DNA of 64,000 nucleotides from UBA6898 sp964463135 (GTDB lineage: Bacteria; Nitrospirota; Thermodesulfovibrionia; Thermodesulfovibrionales; UBA6898). The notes below the pieces were generated by a model, which was not told the origin of the DNA, did not search any database, and worked only from the letters and a program-made list of their open reading frames with translations. Shown here piece after piece: positions 8,835 through 16,408 of the stretch. The position numbers and the translations under genes were made by a program. The stretch spans positions 62,001-126,000 of the forward strand of contig CAYXBA010000010.1 in the NCBI GenBank assembly GCA_964463135.1. The letters run 5' to 3'. The stretch's first letter is position 1; the number at the start of each line of letters is the position of its first letter.

Positions 8835-9266
8835 ATGAAGACCCGCGCAATCATCCTGATGACGATCATCGGACTGTTTCTGATCAGTTTTGCTTTTATC
8901 GCAGGAGCTGACACGCCTGCAAAAGGCGCTGATGTCTATTTTTGCGACTGCGAAGAGGGCTGCCCCTGCCCTTCGCCCTATCTGGAACCGGGCAGCTGTG
9001 AATGCGGCCTGGCCCTTGCAAAGGGAAAGGTGATAAAGATCGACAAAGAGAAGGACAGGATCTATCTCTGCAAATGCGACGACGATAAATGCCCCTGCGC
9101 ATTCGATCCGAAAGATGCTACGAAATGCGGCTGCAACTATACGGTAAAGGAATATCCGCTCAAGGGCAAGTATGTCTGCAGCTGCGGGCCGGACTGCAAA
9201 TGCAACACCGTTTCGGTCAGTCCCGGGAAGTGCTCCTGCGGCGCCCCGCTGAAAAAGGTGGAGTAG
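8835..9266 (+). CDS. Exported cysteine-rich triple-repeat protein, metallothionein-like
   Basis: 143 residues from the ATG at 8835, chosen because GAGGTG lies just upstream; an upstream in-frame start at 8823 would overlap the previous gene. Residues 1-25 form an export signal. The rest holds 18 cysteines in three units, each C-x-C-x(3-4)-C-x-C-x(9)-C-x-C: 37/39/43/45/55/57, 79/81/86/88/98/100 and 115/117/121/123/133/135. Short lysine-rich strands separate the units. All cysteines are in CxC pairs, as in metallothioneins, which suggests clustered soft-metal binding in the periplasm or at the surface. I know no named family with this exact pattern. It is last in the plus-strand operon. Confidence 0.78.
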   Translation: MKTRAIILMTIIGLFLISFAFIAGADTPAKGADVYFCDCEEGCPCPSPYLEPGSCECGLALAKGKVIKIDKEKDRIYLCKCDDDKCPCAFDPKDATKCGCNYTVKEYPLKGKYVCSCGPDCKCNTVSVSPGKCSCGAPLKKVE

Positions 9267-9310
9267 TAAATCGCCGGCCGTGAATATTATCTCTTTTTTA
9301 GGGATTAGCC

Positions 9311-10462
9311 CTACTGAACAAGTATCGTGTCCAGCAGTTGGACAAAGGACTTAATTACCTCTTTCTCAAAGACATCAGGCACCCGGTCTTTTTTCATTTC
9401 GATCGACTGGTTAACGACCACCAGACTGTCAAAATCAAAGCCCTTCACGCGCAGATATTCCCGCCCGAGCTGAATGGCGGTCTCTTTCTCGATCTCCCGC
9501 ATTTTTTTCTGGTCAAACAGTCTCCGGAAAAAACCGGCCTCTTTCTTGCGCTTACGGATCTCTTTCTGTATGGCCTCAGCCTTGCGCGCTATCCGCTTCT
9601 TCACCTCATTGTACCCTTCGAATCCCCAGTCCGCAGGGGTCATGCCGTGCGGCACACTGATGCCGAAGTTCCTCTCCATGGCAGCAGGCTGCCTGAACTC
9701 ATCCGTATCGCGCAGATTTCTTTTCTCCATATTATCGCAGAGCAGGGTCCAGAGCCGGGAGATATTCTTATATTCAGCGGTCAGTTTCGCGATCAGCGGG
9801 TCTTTCTCGGTCCTGCGTGCGGATATTCCCTGCAGTTTGTCCCGCTCCCTGACCTCTGCCGTCTTTTCCCTTACCACCTTTGCAATATCACCGATCACGA
9901 TCACCCGCTCCTGGACCAGGACATTGGAAAGGCTCACCCGCCGTTCAATGCCTTCTGCGTCACGGATGTTCAGGTCAATATTACAGAGCGAGGTGGCTGC
10001 GCTCAAATACTTACCGAGATACTGCTTGGCATTGCCATAGCCTTTCAGTGCCTTCTTGAGGTCGGTCCCCGGCAAAGCGGCCTTTACGACCACGCCGTCC
10101 AGCGGGTTGGTCGAAATACGATCTTCTGAAAGCCGGCTGAAGACCATGAACTTTGTGCCTTTTTTCCAGAAGGTGAAGATGCCCTTTCCGAGCATCTCTT
10201 CAACGGTCCGGTTGCGAGCTTCAAGCAGCAGCATCTTCAGATCAGTCTTCTGCTCCTCTGTCAATGCCAGGTCTGTAAAAGCAAAATCAGCCAGATCTCC
10301 GTCCGCATTGAAATGCGCGATCATGTTCTTTATGAGCAGTTTTTTATTGATGCCCTTCGGGAGCCTGATGCCTGCGTAACCCGCACCGACCGGCGGCTTT
10401 TCCTGACGGCTGGCCTCTTCGACATTGACCTCATCCCGCAGCTGTGAAACAGTGATCTTCAT
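9311..10462 (-). CDS. Uncharacterised 383-residue protein
   Basis: I do not recognise this protein. It has no signal peptide or membrane segment and looks soluble. The first ~30 residues are polar; residues ~30-230 are mixed alpha/beta with FTFWKKGTKFMVFSR; residues ~215-330 are very rich in Lys/Arg/Glu and probably form long helices or a coiled coil (KKRIARKAEAIQKEIRKRKK). Its start follows the next unknown gene by 57 bp on the same strand, so they may share an operon. The codon choice resembles its neighbours, which argues for a real gene. Confidence 0.65.
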   Translation of the reverse strand: MKITVSQLRDEVNVEEASRQEKPPVGAGYAGIRLPKGINKKLLIKNMIAHFNADGDLADFAFTDLALTEEQKTDLKMLLLEARNRTVEEMLGKGIFTFWKKGTKFMVFSRLSEDRISTNPLDGVVVKAALPGTDLKKALKGYGNAKQYLGKYLSAATSLCNIDLNIRDAEGIERRVSLSNVLVQERVIVIGDIAKVVREKTAEVRERDKLQGISARRTEKDPLIAKLTAEYKNISRLWTLLCDNMEKRNLRDTDEFRQPAAMERNFGISVPHGMTPADWGFEGYNEVKKRIARKAEAIQKEIRKRKKEAGFFRRLFDQKKMREIEKETAIQLGREYLRVKGFDFDSLVVVNQSIEMKKDRVPDVFEKEVIKSFVQLLDTILVQ

Positions 10463-10519
10463 ATCCTTATATCAAGCCCCTTAATGACCGCTCTTTGTTG
10501 CGCCATCAGCGCCACGCTA

Positions 10520-11305
10520 TTATATCACGCTCCGGAACGAAGGCAGACTCAAGGTCTTTGCCAGCAGGGCAGTTGCCTCGCTGAGATGCTCCTCCGGAAC
10601 GAGTGCAGGGCCGAGGAGTGCGACTTGGACAGGACGGGTCAGAAGACGCTCGTCGTACTGCGCATCCGGACAGAGCCTGCGCAGTTCAGAGATCAGATAG
10701 GTAAAATTCAGGGCGCGTGACGGCTGAAGCGCAGGCCCGAGCGAATCATACACAAGGCTGTTCTCGCGAAAAACAATCACAGGATTGTTTCCTGAATAGA
10801 GATTAAAAAATGCCGTGCGTTCCTGCGTCGCAACTTCCTGGACCGTCTTCGTGGTCTTGGTGAGCATCAAGCCGCTCGACATTACAGCCCGCCCCAGACT
10901 GAGAGACTTGGTCTTTGTCGTCTCTGTGGTTGTGCCTGTGACGATCCCCATGCCCCGCAGGATAATGCGGATCTTCAGAAAAGGAATGCTCAGGCTCTGG
11001 CCGGTCTCGGTGACCACAGAGAACTCCTTTTCTCCCAGAGCAAATTTTCTTGCGCTCAGGGGTGAGCGCTCTGCGGTGATCTCCCCATCGGTCAGGACAA
11101 CGGCACTGAACCCTGCGGCACGGAGTTTATCTTCCATCTGCCGTGCCCGAGCCTCATCAGCGAAGACACCGAGCGTGAAGGGGCCGCTTCCGGGTGACCG
11201 GAGGCGGGAAAGCGCCTCATACATCGTTATGCCGAGGGCTGAAACAAGGGCAGACGCACGCGACTCCCGGTCTTCTCCCAGTCCATACATGGCAACAATA
11301 TGCAT
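10520..11305 (-). CDS. Uncharacterised 261-residue protein
   Basis: Unknown soluble protein. The first ~75 residues (MHIVAMYGLGEDR, then TLGVFADEARARQMEDKLRAAGF) look like a small alpha/beta domain of ferredoxin-like or SPOR-like type in which inter-residue sliding helices follow a strand. The middle is Ser/Thr-rich (GTTTETTKTKSLSLGRAV), which is unusual for a cytoplasmic bacterial protein. The C-terminal ~80 residues are helical. It starts 15 bases after the S4-protein stop, in the same minus-strand series as the 383-residue unknown. No function is proposed. Confidence 0.65.
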   Translation of the reverse strand: MHIVAMYGLGEDRESRASALVSALGITMYEALSRLRSPGSGPFTLGVFADEARARQMEDKLRAAGFSAVVLTDGEITAERSPLSARKFALGEKEFSVVTETGQSLSIPFLKIRIILRGMGIVTGTTTETTKTKSLSLGRAVMSSGLMLTKTTKTVQEVATQERTAFFNLYSGNNPVIVFRENSLVYDSLGPALQPSRALNFTYLISELRRLCPDAQYDERLLTRPVQVALLGPALVPEEHLSEATALLAKTLSLPSFRSVI

Positions 11306-11320
11306 CGTTAAATGTCCGCG

Positions 11321-11530
11321 CTAGCTGACAATGATCTCATGGCCTTCAAATGCAACCTTGTCGCCCTTGCGGAGCTTGCAGCGCTTACGCAGTTCCACGA
11401 CGCCGTTGACCCTGACATGGCCTTCCGCTATGGCGGCCTTTGCCATGCCTCCTGTTTCGCAGAGCCCGAGCACCTTCAGGAGGTTATTCAGTTCGATATA
11501 TTCACGGCTGTTCAGCGCAAACTCTTCCAT
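11321..11530 (-). CDS. S4-domain RNA-binding protein (YbcJ/RqcP-like)
   Basis: 69-residue protein made almost entirely of one S4 domain: YIELNNLLKVLGLCETGGMAKAAIAEGHVRVNGVVELR, then the KLRKGDKVAFEGHEI strand. Such stand-alone S4 proteins bind structured RNA or ribosomal subunits. Gene size and layout match YbcJ; without an alignment I cannot separate it from RqcP/YlmH-type S4 proteins. It lies between ywbE and an unknown gene on the minus strand. Confidence 0.85.
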   Translation of the reverse strand: MEEFALNSREYIELNNLLKVLGLCETGGMAKAAIAEGHVRVNGVVELRKRCKLRKGDKVAFEGHEIIVS

Positions 11531-11631
11531 GGATTTATTCAGGGCCTTTTGGCCCCTACTTTACCTCCCTGTTGTCGATAAAAATACGAATAGGCATCCT
11601 GCGGTCCCTGTTCTGCAAGGGACAGAGATCG

Positions 11632-11826
11632 TCAAGCCAGGATATCCTTGACGCGTCCCACATCACCGCTTTCTAGACGGACCTTTATCCCATGGGGATG
11701 CGTCGGCGATTTCGTCAGAATATCCTTCACAATGCCTCTGGTGAGCGAGCCGGTTCGCTGGTCTTTCTTTAATACAATGGCAACGTTCAGACCTTTCTTT
11801 ATATCAGCGCGCCTGGTGCCGTCCAT
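11632..11826 (-). CDS. ywbE: YwbE family protein
   Basis: 64 residues with the YwbE (DUF2196) pattern: RADIKKGLNVAIVLKKDQRTG, LTRGIVKDILTKSPTHPHGIKVRLESGDVGRV. These are small KOW/SH3-like beta-barrel proteins of unknown role. It sits 20 bases downstream of the PilZ gene and about 100 bases before the S4 gene. Two small putative nucleic-acid-binding proteins side by side fit a translation-related role, but that is inference. Confidence 0.88.
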   Translation of the reverse strand: MDGTRRADIKKGLNVAIVLKKDQRTGSLTRGIVKDILTKSPTHPHGIKVRLESGDVGRVKDILA

Positions 11827-11846
11827 GGATCTGCCCCGCTCTTTTG

Positions 11847-12590
11847 TCAGGCCAGAGATATGCCGTCAACAGAAAAACCGGCATCATCAAGATAGAGGCG
11901 ACGTATGAACTCCTTCAACGCTACTTTGTCGGCTTCGGGCATTTCAAGGAATTCTATGCCGACCTCAAAGCGGGAGGAATTGTCAGGAGAGACAATGCAG
12001 GAGGCGACCCTGCCAATGAACGAAAGATGCATATTGCCAGGGATGGTTATGCTCATATGGATCCTTGTGTCAGGTTCAAAGCTCTGGCTGCTTTCTACAA
12101 GCAGACCGCCAAGGCTCAGCTTTTTTACCCGGTATGTCTCAGCAACATGCAGCATGGCCGTCTCCTTGGCGTCAATATGGAACCTGATATTGCAGCGCAT
12201 CCCGCTCACGTCATGCACCTTCACCTGCCTGTGCTTTTCGAGGAGATGGGCCTCTATGAATCTGATCAGGCCTGCAATCGTCTTCTGGTCCAGGTTACCG
12301 AAGCGAAGGCCTGCAGCATATTTCAGATGCTTGTATTCATCCTGCGCCTCTGCTGCCTCATTCTCCATGAACCAGACAACCGTACCTCTGAGAGAAAGGT
12401 CCAGATCATTGTCGAGGACCCTGAGGGAATATTCACTGCCCATGTCCAGTTTCCGGTCCGTGATCAGGGAAACACCGGTAATACTGATATCGCTGATCAT
12501 CACCTCGCTGGCAAAGACCGCATTGCCCTTGATGTCCATCACATCTACACTGAACCGCCTGTGCCGTCTCTTATTGCTGAATGGTGTCAT
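11847..12590 (-). CDS. PilZ-domain protein with two PilZ-like modules
   Basis: 247 residues. Near the amino end RRHRRFSVDV followed by DISITGVSL matches the c-di-GMP binding signature of PilZ (RxxxR, then [D/N]xSxxG). A second module from residue ~150 has RCNIRFHIDA and VKKLSLGGLL, i.e. a partly preserved signature. PilZ proteins convert c-di-GMP levels into changes of motility, surface polysaccharide or secretion; a plausible source of the signal here is the GGDEF-EAL protein at 39181. The gene begins 38 bases after the TauE-type exporter stop on the same strand. Confidence 0.85.
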   Translation of the reverse strand: MTPFSNKRRHRRFSVDVMDIKGNAVFASEVMISDISITGVSLITDRKLDMGSEYSLRVLDNDLDLSLRGTVVWFMENEAAEAQDEYKHLKYAAGLRFGNLDQKTIAGLIRFIEAHLLEKHRQVKVHDVSGMRCNIRFHIDAKETAMLHVAETYRVKKLSLGGLLVESSQSFEPDTRIHMSITIPGNMHLSFIGRVASCIVSPDNSSRFEVGIEFLEMPEADKVALKEFIRRLYLDDAGFSVDGISLA

Positions 12591-12628
12591 ATCGGTATTC
12601 TCCCATGGATCATGAAAACGCTCAATTA

Positions 12629-13381
12629 TTATTTTTCTTCCGGCGCCCCTGCGCGCAGATAACGGCCGCCGGTCCAGATGAGCACTGCGGCAAAGATGAC
12701 CCGCAGGGCCGCCTCAGGCAGGTGATGTGCAAGGGTGCCGCCGAGGTACGTGCCGAGAAGGATCCCGGGGATGAGGCCTGCAAGCAGCGCGCCCTCGACA
12801 TTCCCGAGCCTCTTGTGCGTGTATGCGCCCGCCGCGCCCGCAGGCACCATCGCCAGAAGCGATGTGCCCTGGCTGACATGCTGCCCCATGCCTGCAAGCA
12901 GGACCATGGCCGGAACCATGATCGTGCCGCCGCCCACTCCCATCATACCTGAAAGAAAGCCGGTAAAGACACCGGTCAGCAGGAGCACGCATGCCTTATA
13001 CCAGACCGCGGGAGAAAGCACCAGTACCGGCAGATAGGGTTTTACCAGCAGGAGCAGTGAAACAACGAGCAGAAAGCCGCCGAAGGAGCGCTTCAGCTTC
13101 CATTCGGGCAGCGCATGTGCGTACTTCGCGCCTGCCCTTGCCGTGAAAACAGCGGTAACCGCAAGAAGAGCGGCTGCAGACACATCGACAGAGCCCTTCA
13201 GGAAATAGGTCACTGCGCCTGCAACACCGGTGAAGACCAGCGCTACCAGACTGGTGCCGTGCGCCTTGTGCTGGGTAAGCTTCCTGATGCTGACCATGAG
13301 CGGGATCATGATCACCCCGCCGCCCAGGCCGACCAGCCCGCCGAAGATCCCTGCGATGAGACCGATAAGAAAATTCATCAT
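12629..13381 (-). CDS. TauE/SafE family membrane exporter
   Basis: About 250 residues from the ATGATG at 13381/13378, where the hydrophobic amino end MMNFLIGLIAGIFGGLVGLG begins; the frame extends further upstream but that part is polar and overlaps the divergent gene. Two halves each start with the family's glycine-rich motif (FGGLVGLGGGVIMIP and LSGMMGVGGGTIMVP), and about eight membrane helices are visible. TauE/SafE proteins are thought to move sulfonates, sulfite or other organosulfur anions across the inner membrane. Substrate not predictable here. Confidence 0.88.
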   Translation of the reverse strand: MMNFLIGLIAGIFGGLVGLGGGVIMIPLMVSIRKLTQHKAHGTSLVALVFTGVAGAVTYFLKGSVDVSAAALLAVTAVFTARAGAKYAHALPEWKLKRSFGGFLLVVSLLLLVKPYLPVLVLSPAVWYKACVLLLTGVFTGFLSGMMGVGGGTIMVPAMVLLAGMGQHVSQGTSLLAMVPAGAAGAYTHKRLGNVEGALLAGLIPGILLGTYLGGTLAHHLPEAALRVIFAAVLIWTGGRYLRAGAPEEK

Positions 13382-13450
13382 GCCGGAAATTATACCAGAA
13401 CGTATTTCTGTTTTATCTCCTTCCCGGACATGTGATATGATTTCGGGATC

Positions 13451-14734
13451 GTGAAGAAGCACCTGTACATCATCTCTCCCTGCCGCAAGGAAGATATCTG
13501 GAGAAAACGGCGGGCAACCTTTGTGCTGCCGCAGATGTCCCTTGCCATACTCGCAGAACTGACGCCGGACAGATTCGAGATCAGGGTCACGGACGAGCTG
13601 GTCGATGACATTGATTTTTCCTGGCCTGCGGACCTGGTCGCGATCTCGACGAATTCGACCAATGCACCGCGCGCGTACGAGGTCGCAAAGCGCTTCAGGG
13701 AAAAGGGATCGCGGGTCATCATGGGCGGCATCCATCCGTCAGTCATGCCCGATGAGGTGCTTCAGCATGCTGATGCCCTGCTTATCGGCGAGGCAGAGGA
13801 GATGTGGCTGAAGATCCTCGACGATTTCCTGTCCGACCGCATGGAACAAGTCTACCGGTGCCAGGCTTATCCGTCGCCTGAGAGCATCCCGTCCGGCAGA
13901 TGGGATGTCATTCATCAAAAAAGGTACTATGTGCCCCGTACATTCCAGACCTCGCGCGGCTGCCCGTACGGCTGCTCCTTCTGTTCATCGACCCAGTTCT
14001 TCGGCACAAAACAGCGCTGCCGGCCGATCGGAAAGATCGTCGCAGAGCTGAAAGAATACAGAGGCCGTTTGGCAGTGTTCATTGACGACAACATTGCCGG
14101 CAATAATGCGTACGCCAAAGAACTCTTCAGAGCATTGAAACCCTTAAAACAGAGATGGGTGGCCCAGACATCCATTGACATTGCACGGGACAATGAACTC
14201 CTGAGGCTTGCCGCAGAAAGCGGCTGCGCAGGCCTGCTGATCGGGTTTGAGAGCGTAAATGCCAGCAACGCAGTGGATGTGAAGAAGCTGAGAAAGGCAG
14301 AACAGTATGCAGAGCATGTGAGGGAGATCAGGGCAGCAGGCATTGGCGTGCATGGTTCCTTCATCTTCGGCTTTGATAATGACACCCCGGACATCTTCAA
14401 CAGCACGGTCGAATTCGTGATGCAGAACCGGCTTGAGGTAGCGAACTACTGCAAGCTCACGCCCTTTCCCGGCACAAAGCTTTTTGAAGAGATGTCTGCA
14501 GAGGGAAGGCTCCTGCACCGCAACTGGGAAAAGTACGACCGCTACCATATCGTCTATAAGCCGAAGAACATCTCAGCAGAGGAACTGCACCAGAAGACCC
14601 TTGAGGCATATTTGAAGACCTATTCGCTCAGCTCGATCCTGAAGAGAATGCCCTCAAAGATACAGAACATCCTGCCCTATTTTGCGATGAACATCAGCTA
14701 CCGGATGGGATCGAAGCGCTTGAGGAGGTCCTGA
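13451..14734 (+). CDS. B12-binding-domain radical SAM protein
   Basis: 427 residues, GTG start at 13451. Residues ~1-145 form the cobalamin-binding-like Rossmann domain (VLPQMSLAILAELTP, VIMGGIHPSVMPDEV, ADALLIGEAE). The radical SAM core has the cluster motif CPYGCSFC (CxxxCxxC) and then an elongated TIM-barrel part. The classical DxHxxG cobalamin motif is not obvious, so B12 use is uncertain. Proteins of this group carry out methylations or lipid and cofactor rearrangements. It is clearly paralogous to the protein at 20283 (same order of motifs). Its 3' end overlaps the convergent lipoprotein gene by 37 bases. Confidence 0.87.
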   Translation: MKKHLYIISPCRKEDIWRKRRATFVLPQMSLAILAELTPDRFEIRVTDELVDDIDFSWPADLVAISTNSTNAPRAYEVAKRFREKGSRVIMGGIHPSVMPDEVLQHADALLIGEAEEMWLKILDDFLSDRMEQVYRCQAYPSPESIPSGRWDVIHQKRYYVPRTFQTSRGCPYGCSFCSSTQFFGTKQRCRPIGKIVAELKEYRGRLAVFIDDNIAGNNAYAKELFRALKPLKQRWVAQTSIDIARDNELLRLAAESGCAGLLIGFESVNASNAVDVKKLRKAEQYAEHVREIRAAGIGVHGSFIFGFDNDTPDIFNSTVEFVMQNRLEVANYCKLTPFPGTKLFEEMSAEGRLLHRNWEKYDRYHIVYKPKNISAEELHQKTLEAYLKTYSLSSILKRMPSKIQNILPYFAMNISYRMGSKRLRRS

Positions 14735-15495
14735 AAAGGCAGCACGTTCTTGTCACCATGTTCGATCTCCTTAAAATAACCGGAAGGGATCTCCGTATCA
14801 TACTCCGGTTCCTGGAGAGCGATCTCCATCTTTGTGCCGTTGCTGAATGAAAGTTTTGTCTTTTCCGGCACCTTGCCGTTGTATCCGTCAAAATCGATCG
14901 TAATGACCTCGGCGCCTTCCTTATAAACGATGATCCGCCTGTTCAGGAGATAGGTCCTGTCAAAGAAATATTTCATGACCGGCTCTGCACCCGGCTCTGC
15001 AGGATCGTACGCGAGGAGCAGCCAGGAGTCGGCTTGCTCCTGCATGACGTAACGGAACTTCCCGTTCATCAAAGAGGCAAACGTGATCTCCGGAGACCGC
15101 ATCTCATACAGCATGTTCCTGGGCGGCAGATAGACCTGCAGCAGGTCCTTTGCGATCAGGAACTCCATGATGGTGATGCCGAAAGGACCGAAGAGGCCGG
15201 TCTTCAGGGAGTCAGGAGCCTGGTACCCGAAGACGCCGCTGAAACTGCCTGCAGGCTCGTTGTTCTTGAATACCCGGACATCGGTCAGCGCCTTGATCGT
15301 CCGCGTGTCCCTGAACCCTATCGAATGTTTCAGGACCTCGATCGTGACCGGACCTGAGTATGGTTCAAGTTCAGGCTGCCGTACAAGTTCTTTTTTGGCG
15401 CAGGATGATCCCAGCACCATGATAAGCAGAACGCAAAGCACGGCAGGCCAGGCTGATCTGAAACGGCAGAGAGTGAATGACAGAATTTCCCGCAT
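14698..15495 (-). CDS. Outer-membrane-type lipoprotein (LolA/LolB-like fold, DUF4292-like)
   Basis: About 265 residues. A lipoprotein signal ends in the lipobox LGSSC; the mature part begins with AKKELV. The body is beta-rich (GSFSGVFGYQAPDSLKTGLFGPFGI, LLQVYLPPRNMLYE, KLSFSNGTKMEI), consistent with the half-barrel LolA/LolB/DUF4292 group that carries lipids or lipoproteins through the periplasm. I start at the ATG at 15495, which puts a normal-length signal before the lipobox; a start at 15534 would make it unusually long. It could partner the lipid exporters in this window, but that is inference. Confidence 0.72.
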   Translation of the reverse strand: MREILSFTLCRFRSAWPAVLCVLLIMVLGSSCAKKELVRQPELEPYSGPVTIEVLKHSIGFRDTRTIKALTDVRVFKNNEPAGSFSGVFGYQAPDSLKTGLFGPFGITIMEFLIAKDLLQVYLPPRNMLYEMRSPEITFASLMNGKFRYVMQEQADSWLLLAYDPAEPGAEPVMKYFFDRTYLLNRRIIVYKEGAEVITIDFDGYNGKVPEKTKLSFSNGTKMEIALQEPEYDTEIPSGYFKEIEHGDKNVLPFQDLLKRFDPIR

Positions 15496-15542
15496 TGTCC
15501 ATACTATCAAATTTGGTTTGTGGATAGGAAGCACGAAACAGG

Positions 15543-16322
15543 TCAGCAGGTCAGGAATCTATTGACGACATCGCCGCCTGATCCCAGCAGTTTCGCGATA
15601 ACAGACAGATAATCCCTTTCGGTCAGTTGTATACCGAAAAAAGACCTGTTGATGAACGACGCACATAAATTGGCTGCAGATAGTTCATTGCCACACTGCT
15701 GCATATAAAAAGCGAGGACCTTTTCATCCTGCAGATCCACCGCACGGTTCACGATCGGATTGAACATCCCCACATTGTTGATCTTTGCCAGGGGGAGGTG
15801 GGCATTCAGGCTGGTCAGAAGCTCAGTGCCGACCGCATTGTTCGGCAGCAGTGTATTGTTCTTTACGATCTCCCTGCAGGCATACAGATAAAAGTCCAGG
15901 AACTCACTGTCCCTCGAAAAGAGGGCAACCGCATTATTGACCTTGGCGGTAAATCCCATACTGCTCTCGGAAACAAGATGCAGCCAGACCTCGCGGCAGA
16001 GTGCATACTCCTCCTGCAGGGGCAAGCTGAATTTTTCAGGTCCAAAGACAAGGACATCCGCATCCACCCAGACAGCCTTCTCGTAACCCTCAAACAGGAG
16101 TTTCTTCGCCATGACCAATCTGGCCAGATCAGAGACAAGGTGGACCTGATCCTGTACCTTTTCCCTGTACCACCGTGGAGCACAGTCAAAAAGCTCATCG
16201 CCGACGAACGCATAATCGAATCCGCTCGCATCAGCCCACTGTCTGACCGAGGCCATGCATTGGCTGATCCATTCGGGGACGTCATCTTTTCTGTAGGACT
16301 GATAGATTATGGTTTTCAACAC
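15543..16322 (-). CDS. Putative GT-A-type glycosyltransferase
   Basis: 259 residues, soluble. The segment YEKAVWVDADVLVFGPEKF holds a DxD-type metal-nucleotide motif, and LVSDLARLVMAKKLLFEGY resembles the DXD sugar-binding domain of GT8/GT32-type enzymes. Late conserved aspartate/histidine motifs are not easily seen, so donor and acceptor are unknown. It lies next to the lipoprotein gene on the same strand (47 bases apart) and is divergent from the hybrid kinase. Confidence 0.65.
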   Translation of the reverse strand: MLKTIIYQSYRKDDVPEWISQCMASVRQWADASGFDYAFVGDELFDCAPRWYREKVQDQVHLVSDLARLVMAKKLLFEGYEKAVWVDADVLVFGPEKFSLPLQEEYALCREVWLHLVSESSMGFTAKVNNAVALFSRDSEFLDFYLYACREIVKNNTLLPNNAVGTELLTSLNAHLPLAKINNVGMFNPIVNRAVDLQDEKVLAFYMQQCGNELSAANLCASFINRSFFGIQLTERDYLSVIAKLLGSGGDVVNRFLTC

Positions 16323-16408
16323 ATTCCTCTGGCACCCGTGCTGCTGTTTATCATGACACTTGACAGTAATTTGTTCATTGATAAAGAGATGATTCTTAGG
16401 ATATTCTA

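Noticed and set aside
12629..13735. Longer form of the TauE/SafE exporter starting near 13735
   Set aside because: The extra ~118 residues are polar, unlike the family, and overlap the divergent radical SAM gene.
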